A DNA stretch of 64,000 nucleotides, from contig ONEY01000006.1 of the NCBI GenBank assembly GCA_900316965.1, forward strand, positions 1-64,000, read 5' to 3'. Shown here piece after piece: positions 15,315 to 24,616 of the stretch. Below the pieces are notes generated by a model that saw nothing but the letters and a program-made list of their open reading frames with translations, did no database searches and was not told the DNA's origin. Every line of letters starts with the position of its first letter. Position 1 is the first letter of the stretch. Both the position numbers and the translations under genes were made by a program. Source of the DNA: an uncultured Bacteroidales bacterium. Its GTDB lineage: Bacteria; Bacteroidota; Bacteroidia; Bacteroidales; P3.

Positions 15315-17744
15315 ATGACTAAACCAAAAATACAATCCCTGTTGCTCCTCTTTATCTTTTTTTTCAACATGGCAACAGGGCAAAACCATACAATTAGCGG
15401 TATCGTCACAGATTCGTCCAGTGGCGAGACGCTCATTGGAGCAGCCGTGATGGATATGCGCAGCGGCAAAGGCGCCCTAACCAACGCTCAAGGCCGCTAC
15501 TCTCTGACCCTCAAAAGCGACAGCGCCTCACTAAGAATATCCTACATGGGATACAAGACAGTCACCGAAGATCTGCTTCTGAAAGGCAATATAAAACGGA
15601 ACTACAAACTCATTTCCAGCTTGGAGCTAAAAACCGTCGTGGTTCGAGGCGAACGCATCGACAACGCCAAATCATCACAAATGAGCGCCGTACAGATACC
15701 CATAGAAAGACTCAAAGCCGTACCTGTGCTCTTTGGCGAAGCCGACATAGTAAAAGCTCTTCAGCTGCTGCCCGGTGTCCAAAGCGGATCGGAGGGCAAC
15801 AGCGGCTTCTATGTTCGAGGTGGAGGCCCCGACGAGAACCTCTTTCTCCTCGACGGCGTCCCCATCTACAATGTAAGCCACATGGGTGGATTCTTCTCTG
15901 CTTTCAACACCGATGCCGTGAAAAACGTGACACTCTACAAAGGCAGTTTCCCTGCACATTTCAGCGGCCGCTTGAGCAGCGTGCTCGACGTCACCACCAA
16001 CAACGGTAACGACAAACATTTGCACGGCAACGCCTCTATTGGTTTCATATCGGCCAAACTAAACCTTGAAGGTCCCATACGCACCGAACGCACCACCTTA
16101 TGCCTTTCGGCGCGACGCACCTACGCCGACTTCCTCCTGCAACCATTGGTAAAAAAACTCGCCGACAATCGCGACTACAAGCTCCGTGCCGGATACTATT
16201 TCTACGACCTTAACGGAAAACTCACCCATCGCTTCAACGACCGCAGCCGCCTCTTCGCAAGCTACTATATGGGGTCGGATGTGGTTTACACCCGCATTCG
16301 CACCTTGGCAACTGATGTTCAGGAACAGTACCTCAACTTCGACACCAAATGGGGCAACATCGTCGCTTCGGCACGATGGAACTACGAGCTGACTCCCAAA
16401 TTGTTTATGAACGTCACCGGAGCCTACACACGCTACAACAACACCATAGGGGTCAACTACGAAACCACCACCCTGGCCACCGAAGAAAGCGAAAGCCAAA
16501 CCTCGGAGTTCAAAATGAACTATCTCTCGAAAATAAACGATGTCAGCCTCCGCGCCGACATGGAATACAACCCCGACCCTAACCATATTGTCAAATTCGG
16601 AGCCTCAGCCATCCATCATATCTTCCAACCCGAAGTGGCCGACATGCACCTCAACGCCTTCAGCGCCGAAGTGATGAACAGCTCTTTTACACTCGACACC
16701 ACCGTTAATCACAGCGACATCCACGCCAACGAAATGTCACTCTACGCCGAAGACGACTGGAGCGTCAACGAAACTGTGAAAGTCAACTACGGACTTAACC
16801 TTAGCGGCTTCGCCGTACACAACAAATTCTACCCCACCCTTCAGCCTCGTCTGTCGGGTCGTGTCATGCTGGGCGAAGGCCTGTCGCTAAAAGCCGGATA
16901 CGCCTACATGACCCAATTCATGCACCTTCTTTCAACCACCAGCGTAAGCATGCCCACCGACCTCTGGGTGCCTGTCACCGAAAACATAGCGCCCATGTAT
17001 TCCCACCAAGTCGCCGCAGGCCTTTTCTATGAAATGGGGGGCGTCGGCGACCTCTCTGTTGAAGGTTATTATAAAAAAATGCACAACCTGCTGGAATATA
17101 AAGACGGAGCCTCCTTCTTTGGCAGCGACGAAAGCTGGGAGGAAAAAGTGGTCATCGGCGACGGTTGGGCCTACGGCATAGAGCTATTGTTGCAACGCAA
17201 CTTTGGTAATCTTACTGGCTGGATAGGCTACACCTGGAGCAAAACCATGCGACTCTTCGACCGTCCTGGCCAAGAGCTCAACAACGGAGAAGCCTTCCCC
17301 GCCAAATACGACCGTCGTCACGATTTGAGCATAGTGCTAAGCTACAAGCTCAACGACAAAATCGACTTTAGCGCCACTTGGGTGTTCAGCTCCGGCAACG
17401 CAGCCACACTCAGCATGCAAGAATACGCACAGGCTCAGGAAACCGCCGACGGCTATGCCAACATCGACCACAATGGATGGTCGGGATACCTCTCCAACCC
17501 CGGCAAACGCAACAACTTCCGTATGCCCGACTACCACCGTATGGATATCGGCGCCAACTTCCACCGCAACTTCAAAAACTGCTCTCGCACCATCAGCGTC
17601 AGCGTCTACAACCTCTACAACCGCAAAAACCCATACATGATATACGAGAGTCACGAGCACCGCTACCAAAACTACAACGGCGCTCTAGTACAACTATCCA
17701 TATTCCCAATACTGCCCTCCGTGGCATACACTCTGAAATTTTGA
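15315..17744 (+). CDS. TonB-dependent outer-membrane receptor with carboxypeptidase-like N-domain
   Basis: 809 residues. Signal peptide to about residue 23 (FNMATGQ), then a carboxypeptidase regulatory-like beta-sandwich (HTISGIVTDSSSGETLIGA ... ISYMGYKT). The plug domain follows (VLFGEADIVKALQLLPGV, GFYVRGGGPDENLFLLDGVP), then a 22-strand barrel ending in an aromatic residue (VAYTLKF). It transports an unknown ligand through the outer membrane with TonB energy. It is shorter than classical SusC (about 1000) and is paired with a DUF4249 lipoprotein, not SusD. This pairing recurs in Bacteroidetes and may serve uptake of something other than starch-like glycans. Confidence 0.93.
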   Translation: MTKPKIQSLLLLFIFFFNMATGQNHTISGIVTDSSSGETLIGAAVMDMRSGKGALTNAQGRYSLTLKSDSASLRISYMGYKTVTEDLLLKGNIKRNYKLISSLELKTVVVRGERIDNAKSSQMSAVQIPIERLKAVPVLFGEADIVKALQLLPGVQSGSEGNSGFYVRGGGPDENLFLLDGVPIYNVSHMGGFFSAFNTDAVKNVTLYKGSFPAHFSGRLSSVLDVTTNNGNDKHLHGNASIGFISAKLNLEGPIRTERTTLCLSARRTYADFLLQPLVKKLADNRDYKLRAGYYFYDLNGKLTHRFNDRSRLFASYYMGSDVVYTRIRTLATDVQEQYLNFDTKWGNIVASARWNYELTPKLFMNVTGAYTRYNNTIGVNYETTTLATEESESQTSEFKMNYLSKINDVSLRADMEYNPDPNHIVKFGASAIHHIFQPEVADMHLNAFSAEVMNSSFTLDTTVNHSDIHANEMSLYAEDDWSVNETVKVNYGLNLSGFAVHNKFYPTLQPRLSGRVMLGEGLSLKAGYAYMTQFMHLLSTTSVSMPTDLWVPVTENIAPMYSHQVAAGLFYEMGGVGDLSVEGYYKKMHNLLEYKDGASFFGSDESWEEKVVIGDGWAYGIELLLQRNFGNLTGWIGYTWSKTMRLFDRPGQELNNGEAFPAKYDRRHDLSIVLSYKLNDKIDFSATWVFSSGNAATLSMQEYAQAQETADGYANIDHNGWSGYLSNPGKRNNFRMPDYHRMDIGANFHRNFKNCSRTISVSVYNLYNRKNPYMIYESHEHRYQNYNGALVQLSIFPILPSVAYTLKF

Positions 17745-17767
17745 TAACAAACATAACCTGCAAGAAA

Positions 17768-18775
17768 ATGAGAATACAAAAAATATTAAACCGATGCTTA
17801 TTGCTTTTAATGACCGCCCTTTCCTCAGTAGCGATACAGTCGTGCGAGAAAGTTGTCGAATTTGATGTCGAAGACCTTCAACAAAGTGTCGTTGTCAACG
17901 CTCTGCCCTGCACCGACAGTCTCTTTTTTGTCAACATCACATATAGCCGTTTTTTCCTTGACAACAAAGACTTCACCCCTGTCGACAACGCCACAGTAAC
18001 ACTCGACATCAACGGCACCTCAACATCTTTCACCTCACGCGACGGCGCCAATTACTATTTTGGATACAACGCCACAGCTGGCGACACACTGACTCTTTCT
18101 GTCGATGTGCCCGGACATCCCACTATAACAGGAGGCACACGGGTTCCTGCTTTGCCCAACATGTCATTTCCTCTTGCAGAGCTTGACACTCTGCTGCCTT
18201 TCAACACCGCCGAAATCAGTTTCACCCTCACCGACCCCATCGGCGAAAACTACTACTACATCTATGTCATGGAACGCGACAGCGGCAGCAGATGGAACGA
18301 CTGGGATAAAGTATGGGACACCATCGATACCGTCAGACATGCCTACTTCAACTGTATCAACAAAGAAATTACCAACCCCGAGGTAAACAGCGCCGAAGGT
18401 CTTATGGATTACTTCACAAAACTATTGTTTACAGACAAAAACATAGAAGGTGCAAGTACCGAAGTTCTGTTATCAATAATGATGCTCAAAGACACAGCCG
18501 AGCATCCCATGCTTCACGAATACACTCTAGTTGTAGAGAGCCTGTCTCCCGAAGCATTCCGATATACCAAAGACGTGCTGAACTCTCAAGGTGCGGCGAG
18601 CTATTTTGCCGAGCCGGCACGCATATACAGCAACCTAAGCAGCCAAATAGGTATCTTTGCCGGCATAGCTCGACGCCAATACCCACTAACATTTACCTAC
18701 AAAGAGCCTACTATCAACAGAATGGCAAAGACACTCAAACCTAGCTCTGCTTCAGCTGTTCAACATAGTCGTTGA
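17768..18775 (+). CDS. DUF4249 family lipoprotein
   Basis: 335 residues from the ATG at 17768. A lipoprotein signal ends VAIQSC with C26 as the anchor. The DUF4249 pattern is visible: VVVNALPCTDSLFFVNITYS near the N-terminus, a TVTLDINGT beta-sandwich, and EPARIYSNLSSQIGIFAG near the C-terminus. The family is paired with TonB-dependent receptors in Bacteroidetes and is thought to be a surface partner; its ligand is unknown. It starts 23 nt after the receptor stop, so the two form an operon. Its last 35 bp overlap the 3' end of the convergent aldo/keto reductase gene, and the final 20 residues look unlike the usual family end. Confidence 0.88.
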   Translation: MRIQKILNRCLLLLMTALSSVAIQSCEKVVEFDVEDLQQSVVVNALPCTDSLFFVNITYSRFFLDNKDFTPVDNATVTLDINGTSTSFTSRDGANYYFGYNATAGDTLTLSVDVPGHPTITGGTRVPALPNMSFPLAELDTLLPFNTAEISFTLTDPIGENYYYIYVMERDSGSRWNDWDKVWDTIDTVRHAYFNCINKEITNPEVNSAEGLMDYFTKLLFTDKNIEGASTEVLLSIMMLKDTAEHPMLHEYTLVVESLSPEAFRYTKDVLNSQGAASYFAEPARIYSNLSSQIGIFAGIARRQYPLTFTYKEPTINRMAKTLKPSSASAVQHSR

Positions 18776-20174
18776 TGCGCCGCATCTGCTCTGGGATATT
18801 GATACTTTGGGGGCATTCGCTCACACAATGTCCACAACCTATACAGTGGTCGGCCTGACGCACAGAAGGCACAGTGCGGTCGTAATCGACAAGGAAAGCA
18901 CGACGGGCCTTGCGGAATGCACGTTTCTCGTCACTGTCAGTACCAATGTCATTAAGCACTTTACCCTCGTTGAGACACTTGTTATAATGAGCAAAAATAG
19001 CAGGAATATCTATACCATAAGGACACGGCATACAATATTTGCAACCTGTACACGGAACAGTTTTGAAATTTGCAAAAACATCGGCAATTTCCTCTAACAT
19101 TTTCAATTCGTCTTCAGCCAAAGGTTTATGAGGCGAATAGGTGCGAATATTGTCCTGTAGATGCTCCATATAGGTCATGCCACTCAACACAGTAAGAATA
19201 CGCGGCTGGTTGCCGGCAAAACGGAAAGCCCACGAAGCCACAGAAGCCTGAGGGTCACGCTGCTTGAGAAGCTCGACAGCATGGTCATTAAGATTGGCCA
19301 GCTGACCGCCCAAAAGGGGTTCCATGACAAAGACTGGGATATTACGTTTCTCAAGTTCGGCATAAAGGTAACTTGAGTTAGTGTTGCTCTCGTTGATCAG
19401 TTTGGAATGATTCCAGTCGACATAGTTATGCTGGATGAGAACATGATCCCAATGGTATTTGCCATCATCCTGGAGTGAAAGAAGATAGTCGAACACCTTG
19501 ATATCGCCATGGTAGGAAAAACCAAGATTATGGATATGACCTTTCTCACGTTCCTCACACAGATAATCGAGCATACCATTGTCGATGAAGCGACGGCGTA
19601 AAGTCTCCATCGAATCGAGTTCATTACCAGCGGCGTCGCGGCGTGTGCCTCCTATACTATGGAGCATATAGTAGTCGAGGTAATCTACCTGAAGCTCCTT
19701 CATTGAATTGTGATACATCTTGATACTCTCCTCACGGCTCCATGTGCTAGGCGAGAAATTGGAGAGCTTGGTGGAGACAAAATACTCTTCACGCTTATGA
19801 CGGCTAAGAGCAATGCCAACGGCATGCTCAGAACGTCCTTTACAATATGGAGGAGCTGTGTCGTAGAGGTTAACACCATGAGCAATGGCATAGTCGACAA
19901 GTTGGTTCACAGCATCTTGGTCGAGAGGCAGGTCTTGTTCGCGGCCACTTTCTCCCTCAACAGTAGGGAAACGCATACAGCCATATCCCAACAAGGACAC
20001 CTTTTCACCATGAAGGTTATCACGCATGGTCATTTTGTCGCTAGGCACTTCGCCAAGGCTCACACCCTCTGCTTTCGTCTCGCGACTAGGAGAGCAACCT
20101 GCCGCAACAACAGCCGTTGCCAAAGCTCCGGCTCCAGCAACTTTAATAAAATCTCGTCTGTCGATATCTTTCAA
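18741..20174 (-). CDS. Tat-exported aldo/keto reductase with C-terminal 4Fe-4S ferredoxin domain
   Basis: 477 residues. The N-terminus has a twin-arginine signal (IDRRDFIKVAGAGALATAV) ending in a lipobox-like VAAGC27, so a folded, cofactor-loaded lipoprotein is likely. The aldo/keto reductase barrel spans about 55-360 (LYDTAPPYCKGRSEHAVG, VDYLDYYMLHS). The C-terminal part binds iron-sulfur clusters, with CTGCKYCMPCPYGIDIP and CIGCGHCVSECPQSINIP. Such reductases are common in Bacteroidetes; the substrate is unknown. The start is TTG at 20174: no ATG occurs in frame upstream. It lies 26 nt after the outer-membrane protein gene. Confidence 0.9.
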   Translation of the reverse strand: MKDIDRRDFIKVAGAGALATAVVAAGCSPSRETKAEGVSLGEVPSDKMTMRDNLHGEKVSLLGYGCMRFPTVEGESGREQDLPLDQDAVNQLVDYAIAHGVNLYDTAPPYCKGRSEHAVGIALSRHKREEYFVSTKLSNFSPSTWSREESIKMYHNSMKELQVDYLDYYMLHSIGGTRRDAAGNELDSMETLRRRFIDNGMLDYLCEEREKGHIHNLGFSYHGDIKVFDYLLSLQDDGKYHWDHVLIQHNYVDWNHSKLINESNTNSSYLYAELEKRNIPVFVMEPLLGGQLANLNDHAVELLKQRDPQASVASWAFRFAGNQPRILTVLSGMTYMEHLQDNIRTYSPHKPLAEDELKMLEEIADVFANFKTVPCTGCKYCMPCPYGIDIPAIFAHYNKCLNEGKVLNDIGTDSDEKRAFRKARRAFLVDYDRTVPSVRQADHCIGCGHCVSECPQSINIPEQMRRINDYVEQLKQS

Positions 20175-20200
20175 AATGATAGTGTTTATGGTTTTAAATA

Positions 20201-20917
20201 CTAGAAGAAATAGCCACCGAAAGAGGTGGAATGATAGTTATTCGGGCCGTATAGCGGCGAAGTGAAAAGAAGTGGACTCAAAGTACCCGCGCGGTCGTCG
20301 ACAAAAGTCATATGAATATCCAGAAAGTTATCTTTGCCAATACGATAGCGCATAGAGGCAGTAAAGGCCGTAGCATCAATATTGACAGGCATGTCGGGAA
20401 GCCAAGGATTGACAATGCTTGCCGTTGCCAAGTTGCCACCCATGTGCAACAACGAGGCTGCGATCCAAAGTCTGTCGTTGGCTTTGTATGTTGCCGACAC
20501 AGCCACAGCACCAGCAATAGCGTCAGGTTGGCGATATGGGGCAAGGCTGTGCACATTGCGTCCTCCAACATAGTAGCCGTTGGGTGCCAACGAATAAGAG
20601 TGCATCATCGACGCCGTCGCTTTGAAAGTCCATTTTTCGCTAGGACGATATATAATTGTCGGTGTTATGCCCGAATAAGTAGCGGTATTATACTTGTTGC
20701 CCGCAATTCCACCTCCCATAGCAAGGCGGAAATCCCATTTGCGGATGGTGTCTAATAGTTTGGATGAATTTTCAAGATGATGCATTGGACGCTCAGAGGG
20801 TATCAAGGATGAGGTGAGTCCCGGCGACATCGAAATAATCGAGTCCTGCTGAGCTTTTACCGTCAACAAGGGCGTGACAGCCATCAACAAGATAATTATC
20901 AGTCGTTTCTTATTCAT
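20201..20917 (-). CDS. Uncharacterised outer-membrane beta-barrel-like protein
   Basis: 238 residues with a signal peptide (MNKKRLIIILLMAVTPLLTVKAQ). After a short linker the sequence alternates hydrophobic and polar residues in barrel style (WDFRLAMGGGIAGNKY, WTFKATASMMHSYSLAPNG, ASMRYRIG) and ends in aromatic residues (FGGYFF), the usual barrel signature. I do not recognise a named family. It is the first gene of a pair with the Tat-exported reductase, 26 nt apart. A joint role at the envelope is only inferred. Confidence 0.78.
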   Translation of the reverse strand: MNKKRLIIILLMAVTPLLTVKAQQDSIISMSPGLTSSLIPSERPMHHLENSSKLLDTIRKWDFRLAMGGGIAGNKYNTATYSGITPTIIYRPSEKWTFKATASMMHSYSLAPNGYYVGGRNVHSLAPYRQPDAIAGAVAVSATYKANDRLWIAASLLHMGGNLATASIVNPWLPDMPVNIDATAFTASMRYRIGKDNFLDIHMTFVDDRAGTLSPLLFTSPLYGPNNYHSTSFGGYFF

Positions 20918-20980
20918 ATTATTCTGTTTTACTTATAAACGAATAATTTCGATTTTTATTTTTTAGCACACCATAAAATA

Positions 20981-22363
20981 TCAAGCAAAAAGAGCCCGGA
21001 ACGCCTCTTCGATAACAGAGATCTCAACAATATCAATACCAAAACGTTTCTTTACAACACCTTTAGTGTTGTACTTTGATACGAAAATCTTTTCAAAACC
21101 AAGTCTGTCAGCTTCGGAGATACGGTGTTCGACACGGCTTACAGGACGAACCTCGCCGCTAAGGCCCATCTCGGCTGCGAAACAATAGCGCGGAGATATT
21201 GGAATGTCGACATTGGAGGAGAGTATGGAACAAGCCACTGCAAGGTCGATGGCTGGGTCGTTGACACGTATTCCTCCAGCAATGTTAAGGAATACATCCT
21301 TGGCTGCAAGTTTGAAACCGCAACGTTTTTCTAGGACGGCGAGTAGCATGGACAAACGGCGGAAATCAAAACCATTGGCATTTCGCTGAGGTGTGCCGTA
21401 GACAGCCGACGAAACCAGCGACTGAACCTCTATAAACATAGGTCGTGCTCCTTCGAGAGTGGCTGCGACTGAACAACCGCTCAAGTTCTCGTCGCGTTGC
21501 GAAAGCAGAAATTCAGAAGGATTAGACACCTGCCTGAGTCCGTCGCCCAGCATTTCAAAAATACCCATTTCGGCCGTTGAGCCGAAACGATTCTTTAACG
21601 AACGCAACAAACGATAGCCATAGTTGCGGTCGCCCTCAAACTGAAGCACACAGTCGACAATATGTTCCATAACCTTTGGACCGGCTAGATTGCCGTCCTT
21701 TGTTATGTGCCCCACCAAAAGAACAGGCACGGCATTCTCTTTGGCATAGCGCTGGAACTCTGCCGTACATTCACGGATCTGAGATATGCTGCCTGCCGAC
21801 GAATCGATATTCTCCGTGCAAATGGTTTGTATAGAATCTACAATAAGCAAATCGGGGTGAACCTCATCAACATGCTCGAAGATGCGCTGTGTGACAGTCT
21901 CCGAAACGACAAAGCATTCGCCTTGACAAACTTCACCCGACTGCATAATGCGGTCTGCGCGCATCTTAATCTGCTGCTCACTTTCCTCTCCACTAACATA
22001 AAGTATGCGTTTGCCGGGAATGGCAAGGGCTGTCTGCAGTAGTAATGTCGACTTGCCAATGCCTGGCTCTCCTCCAAGCAAAAGTAACGAACCTGGCACT
22101 ATACCGCCACCCAAAACCCTATCAAATTCGGCGCATCCGGTAGGTATACGTACCGTCTCGTTGGTAGAAACCTCGTGAATAAGCTTTGGCTTAGTAGAGG
22201 TTATCCCAGATCGCGACTTGGCAGTCACTAATGGTGATTTGGCAGCTTGAACCACCTCTTCTGTAAAGGTGTTCCATTTACCGCACTCAGGACATTTACC
22301 GAGCCAAGAGCTACTTTGGTAGCCACACTCTGAGCAGAAAAAAAATGATTTTGTCTTAGCCAT
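20981..22363 (-). CDS. radA: DNA repair protein RadA (Sms)
   Basis: 460 residues. RadA is a hexameric ATPase that helps branch migration in homologous recombination. N-terminal zinc finger with C10, C13, C24 and C27 (FFCSECG ... GKCPECGKW). RecA-like core with Walker A GGEPGIGKST (97-106) and the RadA-specific KNRFG motif at 257-261. The C-terminal Lon-like domain (about 290-460) includes IQSLV-type VEVQSLVSSA and a RVNDPAIDLA stretch. A longer frame from 22399 would overlap the U32 gene; the ATG at 22363 gives the normal zinc-finger start. It lies 22 nt after the U32 peptidase gene. Confidence 0.96.
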   Translation of the reverse strand: MAKTKSFFFCSECGYQSSSWLGKCPECGKWNTFTEEVVQAAKSPLVTAKSRSGITSTKPKLIHEVSTNETVRIPTGCAEFDRVLGGGIVPGSLLLLGGEPGIGKSTLLLQTALAIPGKRILYVSGEESEQQIKMRADRIMQSGEVCQGECFVVSETVTQRIFEHVDEVHPDLLIVDSIQTICTENIDSSAGSISQIRECTAEFQRYAKENAVPVLLVGHITKDGNLAGPKVMEHIVDCVLQFEGDRNYGYRLLRSLKNRFGSTAEMGIFEMLGDGLRQVSNPSEFLLSQRDENLSGCSVAATLEGARPMFIEVQSLVSSAVYGTPQRNANGFDFRRLSMLLAVLEKRCGFKLAAKDVFLNIAGGIRVNDPAIDLAVACSILSSNVDIPISPRYCFAAEMGLSGEVRPVSRVEHRISEADRLGFEKIFVSKYNTKGVVKKRFGIDIVEISVIEEAFRALFA

Positions 22364-22385
22364 TTCTGTTATTTTACACCCAACG

Positions 22386-23624
22386 TTAAAACTCATCAAC
22401 TATTTGGTCGATTCGGTAGAGTTTATCGCCACGATGCAGAGTCTCAGAAGTTGCGAAACTGAATCGGTCGCCCTGTTTCACCTCTGGTACTGGGTCTCGA
22501 TCAAGACGTAGTTCTGTCACCGTGGCGCGATATACGCCAGTTGTTTCACCAATGACCATAATTTCGTCGCCAGGACGAAGAGTCTGAGCTGTCTGCATTT
22601 GTGCCTCTGCTACACTAATGCGGCCAAAGAAGTTGCGCACCAAACCAAGGTATACCTTATTCTCGGTTGCTTGACTTCCATACCGTTCCGTCCACTCTCC
22701 CATCTTGCGACCCAAATAGTAGCCTTCCCAAAAGCCTCTGTTGAAGACTGTGGAGAGCCTTTTTTTCCATTCGGCAATGCGGTTCTGGGAATAAGTGCCG
22801 TCGGCTATGGCGGCGACGGCCTCCTTATAGCATTCTGTTACAGTCTTTACGTAGTCGGCGCTTCGTCCACGACCCTCAATTTTGAGAACTTTGACACCTG
22901 CATGGACAATCTTGTCGAGAAAATCGATGGTGCACAGATCCTTTGGCGACATAATATACTTGTTGTCAACTACCAATTCCAAATCCGACTCTAGATCTTT
23001 GACCAAATACTCGCGACGGCACAATTGAAGACAGGCTCCTCTATTGGCGCTATAGTTATAATTGTCAAGACTAAGATAGCATTTGCCACTAACCGACATG
23101 CAGAGAGCACCATGTGCGAAAATCTCAATTTGCACAAGCTCACCCTTAGGACCACGAATATCGTTATCGCGAATAAACTGCGTTATCTCCGCCACCTGGC
23201 GCAAAGGCAACTCACGTGCCGTAACCATCACATCGGCAAAACGGGAATAGTAACGGACTGCTTCTACATTGCTAATATTGCACTGGGTAGAGATATGGAC
23301 CTCAATGCCAATATGGTTGGCATAGGTTATAACGGCCATATCACTGGCAATGATGGCGCTGACACCTACACGCTTGGCGGTGTCGAGGAGCGTATGCATT
23401 TCCTCGATTTCATTATTGTAGATTATAGTATTGACCGTCAGATAGGTGCGCACAGAATGACTGTGAGCGATAGAACATATCTTTTCTAGATCGTCGAGGT
23501 TGAAATTGTTGGCTGAACGTGAGCGCATGTTAAGATTGCCCACGCCAAAATAAACAGCGTCAGCACCTGCTTGAATAGCAGCAGACAGAGACTCATAGGA
23601 GCCAACAGGAGACATTATTTCCAA
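22386..23624 (-). CDS. Peptidase U32 family protein
   Basis: 412 residues of the U32 family. E. coli relatives take part in rRNA cytidine hydroxylation (RlhA) or ubiquinone hydroxylation (UbiU/V), while others are called collagenases. Visible signature: the N-terminal MSPVGSYESLSAAIQAGADA block, VHISTQCNISN, LPLRQVAEI, the FAHGALCMSVSGKC core with conserved cysteines, and NRGACLQLCRR. The cysteines suggest an iron-sulfur cluster, as known for RlhA/UbiU. The best start is TTG at 23624; the first ATG at 23615 would drop the conserved Glu-Ile before MSPVG. The same-strand neighbours are a DnaJ-like gene upstream and radA downstream. Confidence 0.9.
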   Translation of the reverse strand: MEIMSPVGSYESLSAAIQAGADAVYFGVGNLNMRSRSANNFNLDDLEKICSIAHSHSVRTYLTVNTIIYNNEIEEMHTLLDTAKRVGVSAIIASDMAVITYANHIGIEVHISTQCNISNVEAVRYYSRFADVMVTARELPLRQVAEITQFIRDNDIRGPKGELVQIEIFAHGALCMSVSGKCYLSLDNYNYSANRGACLQLCRREYLVKDLESDLELVVDNKYIMSPKDLCTIDFLDKIVHAGVKVLKIEGRGRSADYVKTVTECYKEAVAAIADGTYSQNRIAEWKKRLSTVFNRGFWEGYYLGRKMGEWTERYGSQATENKVYLGLVRNFFGRISVAEAQMQTAQTLRPGDEIMVIGETTGVYRATVTELRLDRDPVPEVKQGDRFSFATSETLHRGDKLYRIDQIVDEF

Positions 23625-23718
23625 AGCACAAAGAGTTTAAATAGTTATTATAACTTGTTGTTTACATTAATATTATATCAGAGTCAAACCATAATCTCAT
23701 CTCAGCGACATCGTCATG

Positions 23719-24549
23719 TCACTTCATTCCTCTCGCCTGCTTGATGCTTTCGTAGGCCTCATTAATTTCTCTAAACTGGGCTTCAGCATTACGTTTCACC
23801 TCTTCACCCAAGCCCTCCACTTTGTCGGGGTGGTACTTCATAGCCATTCTACGATAAGCCTTCTTGACCTCTTCGTCGGTGGCACTGCTGTTAATGCCAA
23901 GCACAGAATAGGGATCTTTGCCAGAAGAATACGTAGTATTACCACGTGAATAGCCTTCCGAAGAGCTATAGCGTGAAGCGGTATGGCGCGACGAGATTGA
24001 GATAAAATCGCTCATACTTATGCCCAATCCGTTGGAGATTGTCCGCAAAAGTAGCTGCTCGGGGCTAGACACGTCGCCATCGCTACCGGCAATACTGAAA
24101 AGGAAATCAAGCATGTGGTAGCGTGTGGTATAGTCGGTATTGACCTTTATTTGACGACAGAGATCCTGAACGGGTATCTTTTGATCCTTGAGATCGCGCA
24201 AACGTAATAGCAGTTCCTTTCCTCTTTCTTCACCATAATTGCTAAGCAGGAAGCGCTTAACCATGTCGAGCTCTGATTTTTTGACTACACTATCGGCATT
24301 CATCACAGCCGCAATGAGCACCAGCAATGCAGCCGACAAATCAGCGTCGTTGCCTGTATTTTGATAACGCCAGTGCGACCATTTCTGGTTTGAAGACGAC
24401 GAGTTGTAGTTTCCGCTATTGATACGTTGACCACCCATGTCATCTGTTTTGTTCTCAAGTTTTTTCCCAACAAGATAGCCTATAATGGCTCCAACAGGAC
24501 CCATCATTGTCCATCCAAGACCAGTCAATATCCATTTACCTATTCCCAT
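23719..24549 (-). CDS. TerB / DnaJ-domain protein, DjlA-like membrane co-chaperone
   Basis: 276 residues. A short hydrophobic N-terminus with glycines (GLGWTMMGPVGAIIGYLVG) could anchor it in the inner membrane. A TerB-like helical domain spans about 70-185 (LVLIAAVMNADSVVKKSE, SIAGSDGDVSSPE), with the acidic repeats typical of TerB. A C-terminal J domain (about 211-276) holds the HPD motif at 240-242, which activates DnaK ATPase. The order anchor, TerB, J is that of DjlA. Client proteins are unknown. It lies between a DUF748 gene and the U32 gene on the same strand. Confidence 0.92.
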   Translation of the reverse strand: MGIGKWILTGLGWTMMGPVGAIIGYLVGKKLENKTDDMGGQRINSGNYNSSSSNQKWSHWRYQNTGNDADLSAALLVLIAAVMNADSVVKKSELDMVKRFLLSNYGEERGKELLLRLRDLKDQKIPVQDLCRQIKVNTDYTTRYHMLDFLFSIAGSDGDVSSPEQLLLRTISNGLGISMSDFISISSRHTASRYSSSEGYSRGNTTYSSGKDPYSVLGINSSATDEEVKKAYRRMAMKYHPDKVEGLGEEVKRNAEAQFREINEAYESIKQARGMK

Positions 24550-24616
24550 TTACATAGATAGTTTTGTATAGTTGTATAATTTCACTAAATCATGAAATAA
24601 TATTTAGGACTCATTT

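Noticed and set aside
17378..17767. 130-residue N-terminal extension of the DUF4249 protein
   Set aside because: It lies inside the receptor gene in another frame; the ATG at 17768 starts with a clean lipoprotein signal.
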